Of a DNA stretch of 18,647 bases, positions 1 through 7,708 are shown in pieces. Numbering within the stretch: the stretch's first letter is position 1; each line of letters starts with the position of its first letter. The notes under the pieces are model-generated. The model had not been told where the DNA came from. It saw only the letters and a program-made list of their open reading frames with translations, and did not search any database. The translations under genes were made by a program, and so were the position numbers. The stretch is from contig JAITJT010000025.1 in assembly GCA_031278795.1 (NCBI GenBank), forward strand, positions 1-18,647, given 5' to 3'. The DNA comes from Deltaproteobacteria bacterium (GTDB lineage Bacteria; Desulfobacterota; Desulfarculia; Adiutricales; Adiutricaceae).

Positions 1-707
1 GGAGGCGATGCACTAACCCTGGTTGTGTCCCTAAAACCGGTGCCAGCGAAAGATAGCACCGGAAGACCACCTTTTTTTAAGGCGGTCCCCGAGAGTGCGG
101 TAGCCGAAAGATAGGGCAGGTGGCTTATGAGGGAGTATATCTCGTCATGTTCAGCCGGGCTTAGAACCTGGATGTTACAATCCAGGAGCTCATGGAGGGC
201 CTTGAGCCTCCCAAAAAGCTCTTTTTGCCTGTGTCCAAAGCGCTCGTCAGGGGTGAGAATGAAGAGGCAGCCTCGCATGAGGTCCCCGGAGGAGTTGGAA
301 AATCCTGCCACTTCCTTCCCGGCAATGGGGTGCCCCCCGCAATAGTTTAGATTTGCGGCTAGCGCCGCCTCATTGGTGGCGGCTTTGGTGCTCCCGGAGT
401 CCGTCACGGCGCAGCTAATATTTCTGCGGCCCATCTCCTTTATCATCTCGATATTTCTATGAACCGGCATGCACAGGTAAATAAGATCCAAATCTATATC
501 CAAAAATTCACTCAGACTGCCGGTTACTCTTTTGAAGCGTCGAATCTTTTTTGCCTGTTCCAAAGTGGCGGAATCGGAGTCATAGACATTGATTTCCAGC
601 CCGTCAAGGGGCGAAAAGGCCTTGGCGAGAGAGCCGCCGATTAGTCCTAGTCCGGCTATTCCCATGCGGTGAAAAGGTAGTCTTGGGGGTAATTTAAATT
701 TTGGCAT
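1..707 (-). CDS. tyrA: Prephenate dehydrogenase, 3' end cut by the window edge
   Basis: This enzyme oxidatively decarboxylates prephenate to 4-hydroxyphenylpyruvate in cytoplasmic tyrosine biosynthesis. About 235 codons are visible. The NAD-binding Rossmann motif GLGLIGGS is at residues 19-26, DSGSTK at 103-108, the family's HPIAGKE at 126-132, the AEHDE..SHLPY helix at about 185-199, and GTGFRDTTR at 222-230. Family members are usually about 280 residues, so roughly 45-50 C-terminal residues lie outside the window. The start at 707 gives a 14-residue extension before a second Met at 665. Neither has a clear Shine-Dalgarno sequence, and the Rossmann fold begins just after the second Met, so 665 is an equally good start. 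No fused chorismate mutase or ACT domain is visible in the part present. The upstream 290 nt to the next gene hold no promoter I can defend. Confidence 0.9.
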   Translation of the reverse strand, partial: MPKFKLPPRLPFHRMGIAGLGLIGGSLAKAFSPLDGLEINVYDSDSATLEQAKKIRRFKRVTGSLSEFLDIDLDLIYLCMPVHRNIEMIKEMGRRNISCAVTDSGSTKAATNEAALAANLNYCGGHPIAGKEVAGFSNSSGDLMRGCLFILTPDERFGHRQKELFGRLKALHELLDCNIQVLSPAEHDEIYSLISHLPYLSATALSGTALKKGGLPVLSFAGTGFRDTTRVSASP

Positions 708-997
708 GGGTTATACTTAGTTAAATTATAATTTTAGATAGATGTCTTCAAGAAAAAGGCTTCAGTTCCAGCATTTATCCAAAATCAGGCCTAAACGATA
801 ACTATTGCCGGAAGTTTCCAAACTCCTGCCCTGGAATAAGCTCTGTGTCAAAAGCTTAGCTTCAGAGGGTCATCCGTCTAATATGAGGTAAGGTCTTCTG
901 CTGGAAAAATCTAGTTAATTTGGGCTATTATAGCACATCAAAAAAAGTGGCAGTGGTACTTATGCCCAAAATAAAAAAGGCTATATAAGGAACAATT

Positions 998-1669
998 ATG
1001 AGTAAAGCTAAGACCAATCAGGCTAGGATATTGTACTCCAATATGCAGCTGGAAAACCTCGCCAAGGCCGACATTCCCACCCAGGCGCAGGCCATGGGTT
1101 TCCCCTTGGATGAGACCTCCACCAAGGCCAAGGCGCGTTTCCTGGGCCGCGACTACCTCATAGATAACAGCGGTGTCACTGCTGAGGACGGAAGGTTCGT
1201 GACGGTGGATACCATTAGCGTTTTATCCCATTACCTCTGCTCCCAGGGAAGGGGGGATATTTCAGAGGATTATCTTCCCATCGGCCGCCTCACCGGTATC
1301 GCTTCTGGGGCATCGGCCGGAACAAGCCCTAGCGATCAGCTCTCCAAGCCCCTGGGGGACAAGTTTGGAGATGACTATGAGGCCTTCAAAAAGGCGGCCC
1401 TGTCCGCAGGGATGCGCCACGTGGGACTGAGCCCGGCCGGCGCCCAGAGCTTTATTTTGGAGGATCTCCAAAAAGTGCCGGTGAAGATTGATTTTTTTGA
1501 GGCCGATGAGGAGTTTGACAGTGAAATCAAGTTCCTCTTCAACGCCGCGGCCAATCAGTTCGTGAGCTATGAGTTCCTGGAGATCTTAACCATGTGCATG
1601 GTCGTGGATCTGCTCATGAGGGCAGGGCTGATTTCAGACCCCGAGGACTGCGAAAGTTCCTTCATCTAG
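998..1669 (+). CDS. DUF3786 domain protein of unknown function
   Basis: This 223-residue soluble protein has no signal peptide or membrane segment. The pattern fits DUF3786, a family common in strict anaerobes: an N-terminal helical part with an early GFP and a YLID strand; a DTISVLSHYLCS stretch at about 71-82 corresponding to the family's conserved HYL region; and a C-terminal segment at about 160-195 reading VPVKIDFFEADEEF then LFNAAANQFVSYE, which resembles the family's P-v-x-x-x-W-x-x-D-E-E-F and LFD-x-S-A stretch. No biochemical role is established that I can cite. The start is supported by AAGGA about 7 nt upstream. The gene runs into maf head-on with only 3 nt between the stop codons. 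The family assignment rests on remembered patterns and not on a search. Confidence 0.72.
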   Translation: MSKAKTNQARILYSNMQLENLAKADIPTQAQAMGFPLDETSTKAKARFLGRDYLIDNSGVTAEDGRFVTVDTISVLSHYLCSQGRGDISEDYLPIGRLTGIASGASAGTSPSDQLSKPLGDKFGDDYEAFKKAALSAGMRHVGLSPAGAQSFILEDLQKVPVKIDFFEADEEFDSEIKFLFNAAANQFVSYEFLEILTMCMVVDLLMRAGLISDPEDCESSFI

Positions 1670-1672
1670 GGA

Positions 1673-2254
1673 TCATTCCTGGTCCCAGGACATTTTATTT
1701 ATGAGATCAAGTGCCTCTTTGAGGGGAAGTCCTATGACATTGGAGTAGCTTCCATCAACTCTCTCCACTAGGATTGCCCCGTAGTCCCCTTGTATGGCGT
1801 AGGCTCCGGCCCTTTCTTCAGCCTCCCCTGTGTCCACGTAGGCGTCTATCTCATTGTCCGAGAGCACTCGGAAGCGCACTTGGGTGCGAACCAGTCCGCT
1901 TTTAACGGCTTTGTGGGTTTTCACCGCAAAGCCGGTAAAAACTACATGAACCTGGCCGGAGAGCGTTTTCAGCATCTCCTTGGCCTCTTTTTGCCCCGCT
2001 GGTTTCCCCATTATTTTGGAGTCAATTTCAACGATTGTATCTGCCCCTAAAACCAGCGCCAGGGGACTATTAGCGGCGACGGAGGAGAACACCTTTTCCG
2101 CCTTTTTAAGTGCCATCCGTAAAACGTATTTTTCAGCAGTCTCTCCAACCATCTCGCTTTCATCTATGTCAGCTGGGACAATCTTAAATTTTAATCCCGC
2201 TTTCTCAAGCATATCAATGCGTCTCTGGGAGCCCGAGGCAAGATAGATGTCCAT
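1673..2254 (-). CDS. maf: Maf-family nucleoside triphosphate pyrophosphatase, YhdE-like
   Basis: Maf proteins hydrolyse non-canonical or excess NTPs to the NMP plus pyrophosphate in the cytoplasm. At 193 residues this has the normal length. LASGSQRR at 5-12 is the family's LAS-x-S-P-R-R loop with Pro replaced by Gln. DIDES is at 29-33, LGADTIV at 69-75, MGKP at 82-85, and the VHVVFTG strand at 102-108. AYAIQGDYGA at 151-160 carries the IQG element typical of the YhdE subgroup (dTTP/UTP preference) as opposed to the YceF subgroup, which is the basis for the subgroup call. The gene starts 42 nt after the tatD stop, so it is probably the last gene of a tmk-tatD-maf transcript. Its stop nearly touches that of the opposing DUF3786 gene. 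Confidence 0.93.
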   Translation of the reverse strand: MDIYLASGSQRRIDMLEKAGLKFKIVPADIDESEMVGETAEKYVLRMALKKAEKVFSSVAANSPLALVLGADTIVEIDSKIMGKPAGQKEAKEMLKTLSGQVHVVFTGFAVKTHKAVKSGLVRTQVRFRVLSDNEIDAYVDTGEAEERAGAYAIQGDYGAILVERVDGSYSNVIGLPLKEALDLINKMSWDQE

Positions 2255-2296
2255 ATAGTACTCTTTTCACGATTTGATTTTAGATTTCGCTGTTAT

Positions 2297-3064
2297 TCAC
2301 AATCCAAAAAAGACAGAGGCGTTTGCAAAGGTAAGATTCGCTACCTCTTCTTCCTCCATCTCCCAGAGCTTGGCTATGGCCTTAATGTGGTAGGGAAGAT
2401 AGGATGGCTCGTTGCGCTTTCCCCTGAAAGGAGTGGGCGCCAGATAAGGGGCATCGGTTTCGATCATAATCCTTTCCCTTGGTAGATCCTTCACGGCTCT
2501 GTGTAGAACTTTGGCATTTTTATATGTCACGACTCCAGGGATTGAGAGATAGGCGCCAAGATCCAGATAGGCCTTAGCCTCCTCGTAAGTGCCGCTGAAG
2601 CAGTGGATGAGGATGCCGCTGAGGCTGTTTTTATGGCTTTCCAGAACGCTAAAAATTTCCTTAAAGGCCTCGCGGGAGTGAATTATTATGGGCTTTTGAA
2701 CCTCCTCGGCTATGCCAATTAGCTCGGAGAAGACTTTTTGCTGCACGTCCCTAGGAGAGTGATCCCGGTAGAAATCAAGCCCAATTTCCCCGAAACCTAC
2801 AACTTCTTTTGTAAGTGCCAGTCTTTTAAGCTGGATGTAGTCGTCTTCCGTGATAAGCGAGGCGTCATGGGGGTGCCAGCCAACGGATGCGTAAAAGCCT
2901 GGATATTTTCTAGCCATTTCCACGCAAATCTTGGAGCTTTCAGTATCAATACCTATGTTTATGAGCCTTTCCACCCCTGTGTCTCTAGCTCTTGTTATAA
3001 CCTCGTCTAGGTCGGGTTCAAAATCGGGGAGATAGAGGTGGGTATGTGAGTCGAAAATTTTCAT
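2297..3064 (-). CDS. tatD: TatD-family metal-dependent hydrolase/DNase
   Basis: This is a TIM-barrel hydrolase of the TatD/YcfH/YjjV type. Characterised members act as 3'-5' exonucleases or D-aminoacyl-tRNA-like hydrolases; the substrate here cannot be told. All metal ligands are in place: H7 and H9 in SHTH, E93 in GEIGLD, H129 in IIHSRE, H154 in IHCFSG and D204 in ETDAPYLAP. VGWHPHDA at 61-68 and the PFRGKRNEP loop at 212-220 are also family signatures. At 255 residues the protein is full length. The gene lies 84 nt downstream of tmk and 42 nt upstream of maf on the same strand, an arrangement in keeping with a housekeeping operon. The start codon is the first ATG, directly before the first metal-binding strand. 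The Shine-Dalgarno is weak. Confidence 0.95.
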   Translation of the reverse strand: MKIFDSHTHLYLPDFEPDLDEVITRARDTGVERLINIGIDTESSKICVEMARKYPGFYASVGWHPHDASLITEDDYIQLKRLALTKEVVGFGEIGLDFYRDHSPRDVQQKVFSELIGIAEEVQKPIIIHSREAFKEIFSVLESHKNSLSGILIHCFSGTYEEAKAYLDLGAYLSIPGVVTYKNAKVLHRAVKDLPRERIMIETDAPYLAPTPFRGKRNEPSYLPYHIKAIAKLWEMEEEEVANLTFANASVFFGL

Positions 3065-3148
3065 GGTGGAGTAAATCCATTAATAGCTTTGAAGAATTGA
3101 CAGAGTATGTCTATCTATGTAGATATATTATGAATGTTTTTTGTATTT

Positions 3149-3799
3149 TCAAAAAAGTAATGTTGACCTTTGCTCAATGATTTCATTAGCCAGATCTAAG
3201 ATTGTTTCAGCCAGAATGTCCTCATCTAATTTTCCATCTATGTACAACACATTGGGTAGATTTATCGCATTAATGATATCATTCACTTTGCTTAAGAAAT
3301 TTTTTTCTTCGAAGACTTCAATATTTTTCCTGGAGTTCTTGATTCTTTGGAGGGCTGTGTTCACGTCTATATTGAGCACAATAATTAGATCCGGCCAAGG
3401 GAACTCCCGGTTGTCCTTCATGATAGCGTCAAGAGATATTCCCAGTGCCCCCTGATAAGCCAAGTTACTTACAATGTAGCGATCCAAGATGACTATTTTT
3501 CCACTATTCAAAGCCGGAATAATGTTATGTTTCAGATCCCACTCGCGATCTTGGATAAAGAGTCTGTGTTCCAGAAGTGGTCTGTGCCTCTCTGAGAGGG
3601 CCATTTTACGGATAATTTGGCCGAATTGGCTCTCGGTTGGTTCTCGTAGCAATACCGCCTCATTACCAAGTGACTCCGCCAGGCGCCTGGCTTGGGTGCT
3701 TTTTCCGCTTCCATCTACGCCTTCAAAGCTAATGAAGACGCCATGGCCACTTTTGAGACTGTTATCTTTTGGATTTTTGATTTTATGTTTTGTGATCAT
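3149..3799 (-). CDS. tmk: Thymidylate kinase
   Basis: The enzyme phosphorylates dTMP to dTDP with ATP, an essential cytoplasmic step of dTTP synthesis. The P-loop FEGVDGSGKSTQ lies at 25-36, the dTMP-contacting REPT at 52-55, FIQDREWDLKHNI at 81-93, the DRY motif of ILDRYIVSNLAYQ at 104-116, and a lid segment RIKNSRKNIEVFEE at 152-165. The REPT and DREWD-type variants replace the commoner REPGG form and resemble delta-proteobacterial enzymes. The protein has a polar tail of about 20 residues before the first strand, longer than the usual 2-5. No ATG or clear Shine-Dalgarno lies nearer to the P-loop, so the annotated ATG is kept with some doubt. It is probably the first gene of the tmk-tatD-maf unit. 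Confidence 0.93.
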   Translation of the reverse strand: MITKHKIKNPKDNSLKSGHGVFISFEGVDGSGKSTQARRLAESLGNEAVLLREPTESQFGQIIRKMALSERHRPLLEHRLFIQDREWDLKHNIIPALNSGKIVILDRYIVSNLAYQGALGISLDAIMKDNREFPWPDLIIVLNIDVNTALQRIKNSRKNIEVFEEKNFLSKVNDIINAINLPNVLYIDGKLDEDILAETILDLANEIIEQRSTLLF

Positions 3800-3867
3800 T
3801 TCAGCCAGAAAGGTGAAGAATACTCTCGTGTAGGTGGTGAAAAGATTGGGAAAATCAGTGAAAAAAG

Positions 3868-3914
3868 AAAGGAGAAAAAAGCCTAAAAATTGTTTTTAGG
3901 ATTTTTTCTCCTTT
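3868..3914 (-). terminator. Long AT-rich terminator hairpin
   Basis: Two 22-nt arms (3868-3889 and 3893-3914) are complementary except for one internal mismatch and are separated by a 3-nt loop. Read on the minus strand, the second arm runs into a T-rich tract (CTTTCTTTTTTC). It lies 22 nt after the stop of the exported protein gene and about 70 nt before tmk, so it should end the carbonic anhydrase transcript and separate it from the tmk operon. The stem is mostly A/T outside two small G/C patches. Confidence 0.7.
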
Positions 3915-3935
3915 GGGCTTACATATTTTTTTAGC

Positions 3936-4580
3936 TTATTGAGGTATGAGGTTGAAGGGTTTTTGCACCGTAACTGATTTGGTTTGATCTAGATTGTCGA
4001 TCATGGTGATTTGAAGGATATATGAGCCAGCCGGAAACTGGCTCATATTGATGGTCATGGTCTGCATTTTCTCAGTTATAAAGGTACGGTAGCCACTGTG
4101 CTCGTAGGGGCCGATGTTGCTTCCTCCGCCAATGGGTTTTCCGGTTTTGTCCAGTATCTCAAACGACCAGCTGAGGGAATTGGTGTACGTTCCGTCAGGG
4201 CCAAGGCGCTGGGTGTAGCCGATTGGCTCGCAGTAGAAAATGAGGAGCTCTGAGGAGGTGAAGTTTTCACCGACCTTGGGTTTGTATGTGCCAAAATACT
4301 CAGGCTCTTCTGAAACAAAGGCCGCGTTCCTTAGGCCTAGGGGGCTGAAGTTCCAAATAGCCTGCTGCGCCTGAAACAAGGCCTCCAGGGCCGTGAGGTT
4401 GTCGCCCCTGATATGGGCTTCCTGGGCCTTCTGGAGGGACGCCATGGCATCGGGAGTTTGAGGGTTCCCCGCTTGGGCGTTCGCGGCATCTGGTGCGGGC
4501 GCACTTTGCGCCTGGGCAAAGAGGGGAGAGGCCCCTACCAGAAAGAAGATGGCAAATAAGCTGAGAAAAAGTTTTGTCAT
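3936..4580 (-). CDS. Exported protein of unknown function, paired with the carbonic anhydrase
   Basis: I do not recognise a family. With the start at 4580 the product is 214 residues. A clear Sec signal peptide (MTKLFLSLFAIFFLVGASPLF, then AQA before the cut) is followed by an Ala/Pro/Gln-rich stretch to about residue 45, a short helical repeat-like segment (KAQEAHIRGDNLTALEALFQAQQ, about 50-72), then a beta-rich C-terminal domain with many aromatic and Gly residues and one Cys. It is probably periplasmic. The open frame extends upstream to an ATG at 4652, which would overlap the preceding gene by 38 nt and bury the signal peptide behind 24 residues. An ATG at 4604 is also possible. I chose 4580 because it gives a normal signal peptide. 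It begins 34 nt after the carbonic anhydrase stop, so the two are very likely co-transcribed. Confidence 0.7.
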   Translation of the reverse strand: MTKLFLSLFAIFFLVGASPLFAQAQSAPAPDAANAQAGNPQTPDAMASLQKAQEAHIRGDNLTALEALFQAQQAIWNFSPLGLRNAAFVSEEPEYFGTYKPKVGENFTSSELLIFYCEPIGYTQRLGPDGTYTNSLSWSFEILDKTGKPIGGGSNIGPYEHSGYRTFITEKMQTMTINMSQFPAGSYILQITMIDNLDQTKSVTVQKPFNLIPQ

Positions 4581-4614
4581 GTTTTGCACCAAAATCAAAA
4601 ACATTTTGGCGGGT

Positions 4615-5331
4615 TTATTTGTCGAAACTAACCGCTCCAGTGGAGATGTCATAAACCCCGCTCACTATCTTAACGTGATTGGTCTTAACCGCCTCAGCTA
4701 TGATAGGGCTAAGTTTGACCAGCTGATCCCTAAAGTACACGGAAGAGGTGGCAATGGCTGCCTCCAGCCTTTTTTCCTCTGGAAGCTGCTCCACAAGTTT
4801 GGCCACCGGGCTAAGCTGCTGGAGAAGTGCTCCCAGGTTCCCAGGAACCTCTCCGCCGTCAACAGCCGCGGTGACAGCCCCGCACTGGGTATGGGCTAAA
4901 ACCATGATGATGGGTACGCCTAAGTGATCCACAGCGTACTCTATGGAGCCCAGCTGGTCAACCCCCGGAACCGCTCCGGCGACCCTGATGGAGAAGATGT
5001 CCCCAAAACCCATGTCAAAGATGTCCTCTATGGGCGCCCTGGAATCAGAGCAGGACAGGATGATGGCCAGGGGGAACTGCCCCTCCTTGGCCAGCTTCTG
5101 TTTGACGTCGGGAGTTAGGTTGGGGTGGGTGAGATTTCCCTGGACGACCCTTTCGTTTCCATCCTTGAGGGCTTGGAGAGCCGTGTCCGCCGTCCATGGG
5201 TTTGCGGCGTGCGTGCCATGGTCATCATCCGCTATGGCCATGGAGGAAAAACCAAAGCCCATAGTAGCCAGGCAGAAGGCGAAGATGAGGCCAAGTATGA
5301 AATTCTCTGAAAAACTTAGATTAGTGAACAT
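4615..5331 (-). CDS. Exported beta-class carbonic anhydrase
   Basis: The enzyme interconverts CO2 and bicarbonate with a zinc ion. The beta-class ligands are all visible: C94 with the Asp-Arg dyad in CSDSRAP (D96, R98), then H147 and C150 in HTQCGA. FSIRVAG at 113-119 and GSIEYAVDHLG at 128-138 are further class signatures. The first 34 residues hold a hydrophobic core (FILGLIFAFCLATMGFGF) ending in AIA before DDDHG, which reads as a Sec signal peptide and places the enzyme in the periplasm. Most beta-class enzymes are cytoplasmic. The N-region before the core has no Lys or Arg, which is unusual for a signal peptide. At 238 residues it is normal for the class plus signal. It is followed at 34 nt by another exported protein on the same strand. 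Confidence 0.92.
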   Translation of the reverse strand: MFTNLSFSENFILGLIFAFCLATMGFGFSSMAIADDDHGTHAANPWTADTALQALKDGNERVVQGNLTHPNLTPDVKQKLAKEGQFPLAIILSCSDSRAPIEDIFDMGFGDIFSIRVAGAVPGVDQLGSIEYAVDHLGVPIIMVLAHTQCGAVTAAVDGGEVPGNLGALLQQLSPVAKLVEQLPEEKRLEAAIATSSVYFRDQLVKLSPIIAEAVKTNHVKIVSGVYDISTGAVSFDK

Positions 5332-5856
5332 AACAGCACCACTTTTTGTTGAATTACATTTACTGTAACGTTTAGGCCAATTTTGGATGAACTGGCAGAA
5401 TGAAGTTAGGATTTATAAAAAAAAGTTTAAGTTGAGTCGGTACAAATTTTTAATACACTTTATGGCGTTTATTGGTGGGAGGCAGAAAGCTTATCGTTTA
5501 CGTTCGCGTTTCCGCCCAAGAAAAACACAAAAAAACTTACGCCGAGGAATTTAGGGATTTGCCATCCTTAAAATTATACTTAAAAAGTCCTGCATAATCC
5601 AGCTGGGGCTATTTTTTTTGAGTCTTGGAGTGAAAAGTAATTTATACTATATGTGTGCAAAATAATAAAAACGATACTTTATATTGAAGAAGCAGCCTAA
5701 GCTAGATGCGGTGTGACATAGTAGATAGCTACTAAATGTTGTGTGGTTTGAGGGAAGAACTGTTGCCCATAGCTGAAAGAGGTGAACAACATGAATTTGC
5801 TTATGAACTTTGACTGATAGAGAAGAAGCTCAATCCATAGCTAATACATATAGGCC
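5332..5856. other. 525-nt AT-rich spacer between carbonic anhydrase and recN
   Basis: No gene of normal size is visible. On the plus strand there is a possible promoter (TTGGAG 5625-5630, 17 nt, TATATG 5648-5653). A small hairpin follows at 5719-5734 (TAGTAG, 4-nt loop, CTACTA). Then comes an 8-codon open frame at 5791-5817 (MNLLMNFD) preceded by AGAGGTG at good spacing. The nearest downstream gene on that strand is antisense to recN, so the mini-frame may be chance, the remnant of a lost gene, or part of a small RNA. The carbonic anhydrase promoter must lie in the left part, but I could not pick out a good match. Confidence 0.4.
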
Positions 5857-7524
5857 TCAAACACCCAGTAGTCTTTTGGAGAGCGCCATGGCCTGGGGAG
5901 ATGGCTTAGAGCCATCCAGCATGCGGGCAAGTTCCTCCAATCTCTTATCCAGGCTGAGTTCTGATACCGAGGTGAGGGTTCTCTCGCCTTCTGGATTTTT
6001 TTCAGCCAGGAAATGGCGGCCTTGGATGGCCGCCATCAATGGCTGGTGGGTGATGACAAAGATCTGCTGGCGGGTAGCCAGTTCGGCCATCTTGGTGGCG
6101 ACGGCCTCAGCCACGGCTCCGGAGAGGCCGGAGTCTATCTCATCAAAGACCAGGCTCTGGTCTGAGTGGGGTTCCTGGGCGGTCTTGAGGGCAAGCATCA
6201 CTCTTGAGAGCTCTCCTCCTGAGGCTATGCGGGAGAGGGGCTTGAGCCCCTCTCCCGGGTTGGGACAGAAGAGGATGGTGACACTGTCGCCGCCCTTGGG
6301 GCCGCAGTCGCTTCCCAGGCTCTCCTCAGCTAGCAGTTTCACGTCTATCTTAAGCTCCAGCTTTGGAAAACCTAAGACCATGAGTGTATCTTTAAGGTGG
6401 CTGGCAAGCTTCTCAGCAGACTTTAGCCTTGCATCATGCAGCTTAAGGGCGGAAGTTTTGGCAGCAGCTGAAAGGGATTTAAGTTGTTTCTCCAAATTTA
6501 GCTTGTCCAGGCCAAGCGTTTCAAGACGGGTCAAGGCATCGCTCAACTCTTTCTGGCGTTTGAGGACGTTTTCCAGGGTAGGGCCGTATTTTCTTTTGAG
6601 ACGGGAGAGGAGCGATAGTCTTTCCTCGGCCTCGTCCGTCTTGAAATCGCCGCTTTTTTTAGTTCTGAGGTAGCTTTTTAGATCTTGAGCCAGGGCAGAG
6701 GCCTCTTCTGAGAGGCCTCTGGCTGTCTCATAGCTTTCTTTCAAAGCATCATCTAAGGCTGATGCCTTGTCGAGTAAGCTTCTCAGCCTATCGGCCTTGG
6801 ACATCAAGCCCTCATCACCATAAAGAAGGTTAAGGGAGTCATCTAGAAGGGAGAAGAGCCTTTCATTGGTCTTGGCCTGGTTCTTCTTCTCCAGAAGCTC
6901 ATCATCCTCGCCTGGCCTGGGGTTTACCTTTTTTATCTCCTTTAGCTGATACTCATAGAAGTCTTTCTTTTCAGTGCCGTCCTGGATTTCAGCCAAGACC
7001 TTCTCAAGCTCGTCTTTGGCCTGCTCCCTGGCTCTGTAAGCCTTCCCAATCTCGCTTAGTAGCTCTCTGTGTTTGCCGAAGGCATCTAAGAAATCCAGCT
7101 GCTTGCCGCTGTTGAGTAGAGTCTGCTGGTCATGTTGGGATGAGATGGCCAGGAGTTCCTCTCCCCATTTGGCCAGCTGAGCTAAAGTTATCATGGAGCC
7201 GTTCAGATAAGCCTTGGAACGGCCACTGGGTAGAACGACTCTCTTCAGTATGACTTCATCGCTGGGGCTCAAACCCTGAGACTCAAAGAGAGGCGCGAAG
7301 GCCTCGTGGTCCTCCAGGCAGAAGAGAGCCTCCACGGTGAGCTCGTCCGCCCCTTTCCTGACAATGTCAGCTGAGGTCTTGGAGCCCCTGAGGAGGCCCA
7401 GGGCCCCGGCGAGGATGCTTTTGCCCGCGCCCGTTTCTCCGGTTAGTATATTGGCGCCTGGCCCAAAGGAGAGGCTGAGCCTCTCTATCAAGGCAAGATT
7501 TTTGACCTGGAGTTCAGAAAGCAT
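5857..7524 (-). CDS. recN: DNA repair protein RecN
   Basis: RecN is an SMC-like ATPase that holds DNA together during repair of double-strand breaks. The 555 residues match the usual length. The N-terminus has LALIERLSLSFGPGANILTGETGAGKS with Walker A at 29-36. A long charged coiled-coil region fills about 150-370 and is rich in Lys, Glu and Leu. The C-terminal ATPase half has the ABC-type signature SGGELSR at 435-441 and Walker B in LVFDEIDSGLSG at about 458-469, with VITHQP (the His switch) about 490. The start ATG begins directly before the first ATPase strand. It appears to be transcribed alone. I looked for a CTGT-N8-ACAG-type LexA operator upstream and saw none, so SOS control is not shown. 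Confidence 0.96.
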   Translation of the reverse strand: MLSELQVKNLALIERLSLSFGPGANILTGETGAGKSILAGALGLLRGSKTSADIVRKGADELTVEALFCLEDHEAFAPLFESQGLSPSDEVILKRVVLPSGRSKAYLNGSMITLAQLAKWGEELLAISSQHDQQTLLNSGKQLDFLDAFGKHRELLSEIGKAYRAREQAKDELEKVLAEIQDGTEKKDFYEYQLKEIKKVNPRPGEDDELLEKKNQAKTNERLFSLLDDSLNLLYGDEGLMSKADRLRSLLDKASALDDALKESYETARGLSEEASALAQDLKSYLRTKKSGDFKTDEAEERLSLLSRLKRKYGPTLENVLKRQKELSDALTRLETLGLDKLNLEKQLKSLSAAAKTSALKLHDARLKSAEKLASHLKDTLMVLGFPKLELKIDVKLLAEESLGSDCGPKGGDSVTILFCPNPGEGLKPLSRIASGGELSRVMLALKTAQEPHSDQSLVFDEIDSGLSGAVAEAVATKMAELATRQQIFVITHQPLMAAIQGRHFLAEKNPEGERTLTSVSELSLDKRLEELARMLDGSKPSPQAMALSKRLLGV

Positions 7525-7708
7525 AAAATACCTGGGAAAAGTGGCAATGTTTGCCCTAGTGAGGGATTAAAGTGAAGTTTAGTGGAAGTTTTGAGACAGA
7601 TTAAAAGAAGATGTATATATATTAAAAATTATAATCCACGATACAATTTACGGGATTTTTTTTCAAGGATTTTTTGCGAAGGTAAAAGTGGAGGGGGTGG
7701 AGCCTGAC

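Noticed and set aside
955..985. Sigma54-like GG...GC elements before the DUF3786 gene
   Set aside because: The GG and GC are 13 nt apart, not the 10 nt required.
3097..3120. TTGACA followed after 17 nt by TAGATA on the plus strand between tatD and tmk
   Set aside because: The -10 is poor and there is no gene on that strand; the region is antisense to tmk.
4581..4652. Upstream ATG for the exported protein gene
   Set aside because: It would overlap the carbonic anhydrase gene by 38 nt and place 24 residues before a perfect signal peptide.
5810..6673. Long open frame on the plus strand (287 codons)
   Set aside because: It lies almost wholly antisense to recN, is Ser/Arg-rich, and has no family motifs; recN is unambiguous on the other strand.
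7525..7708. LexA-type operator upstream of recN
   Set aside because: No CTGT-N8-ACAG or similar dyad was seen, though other clades use different LexA boxes.
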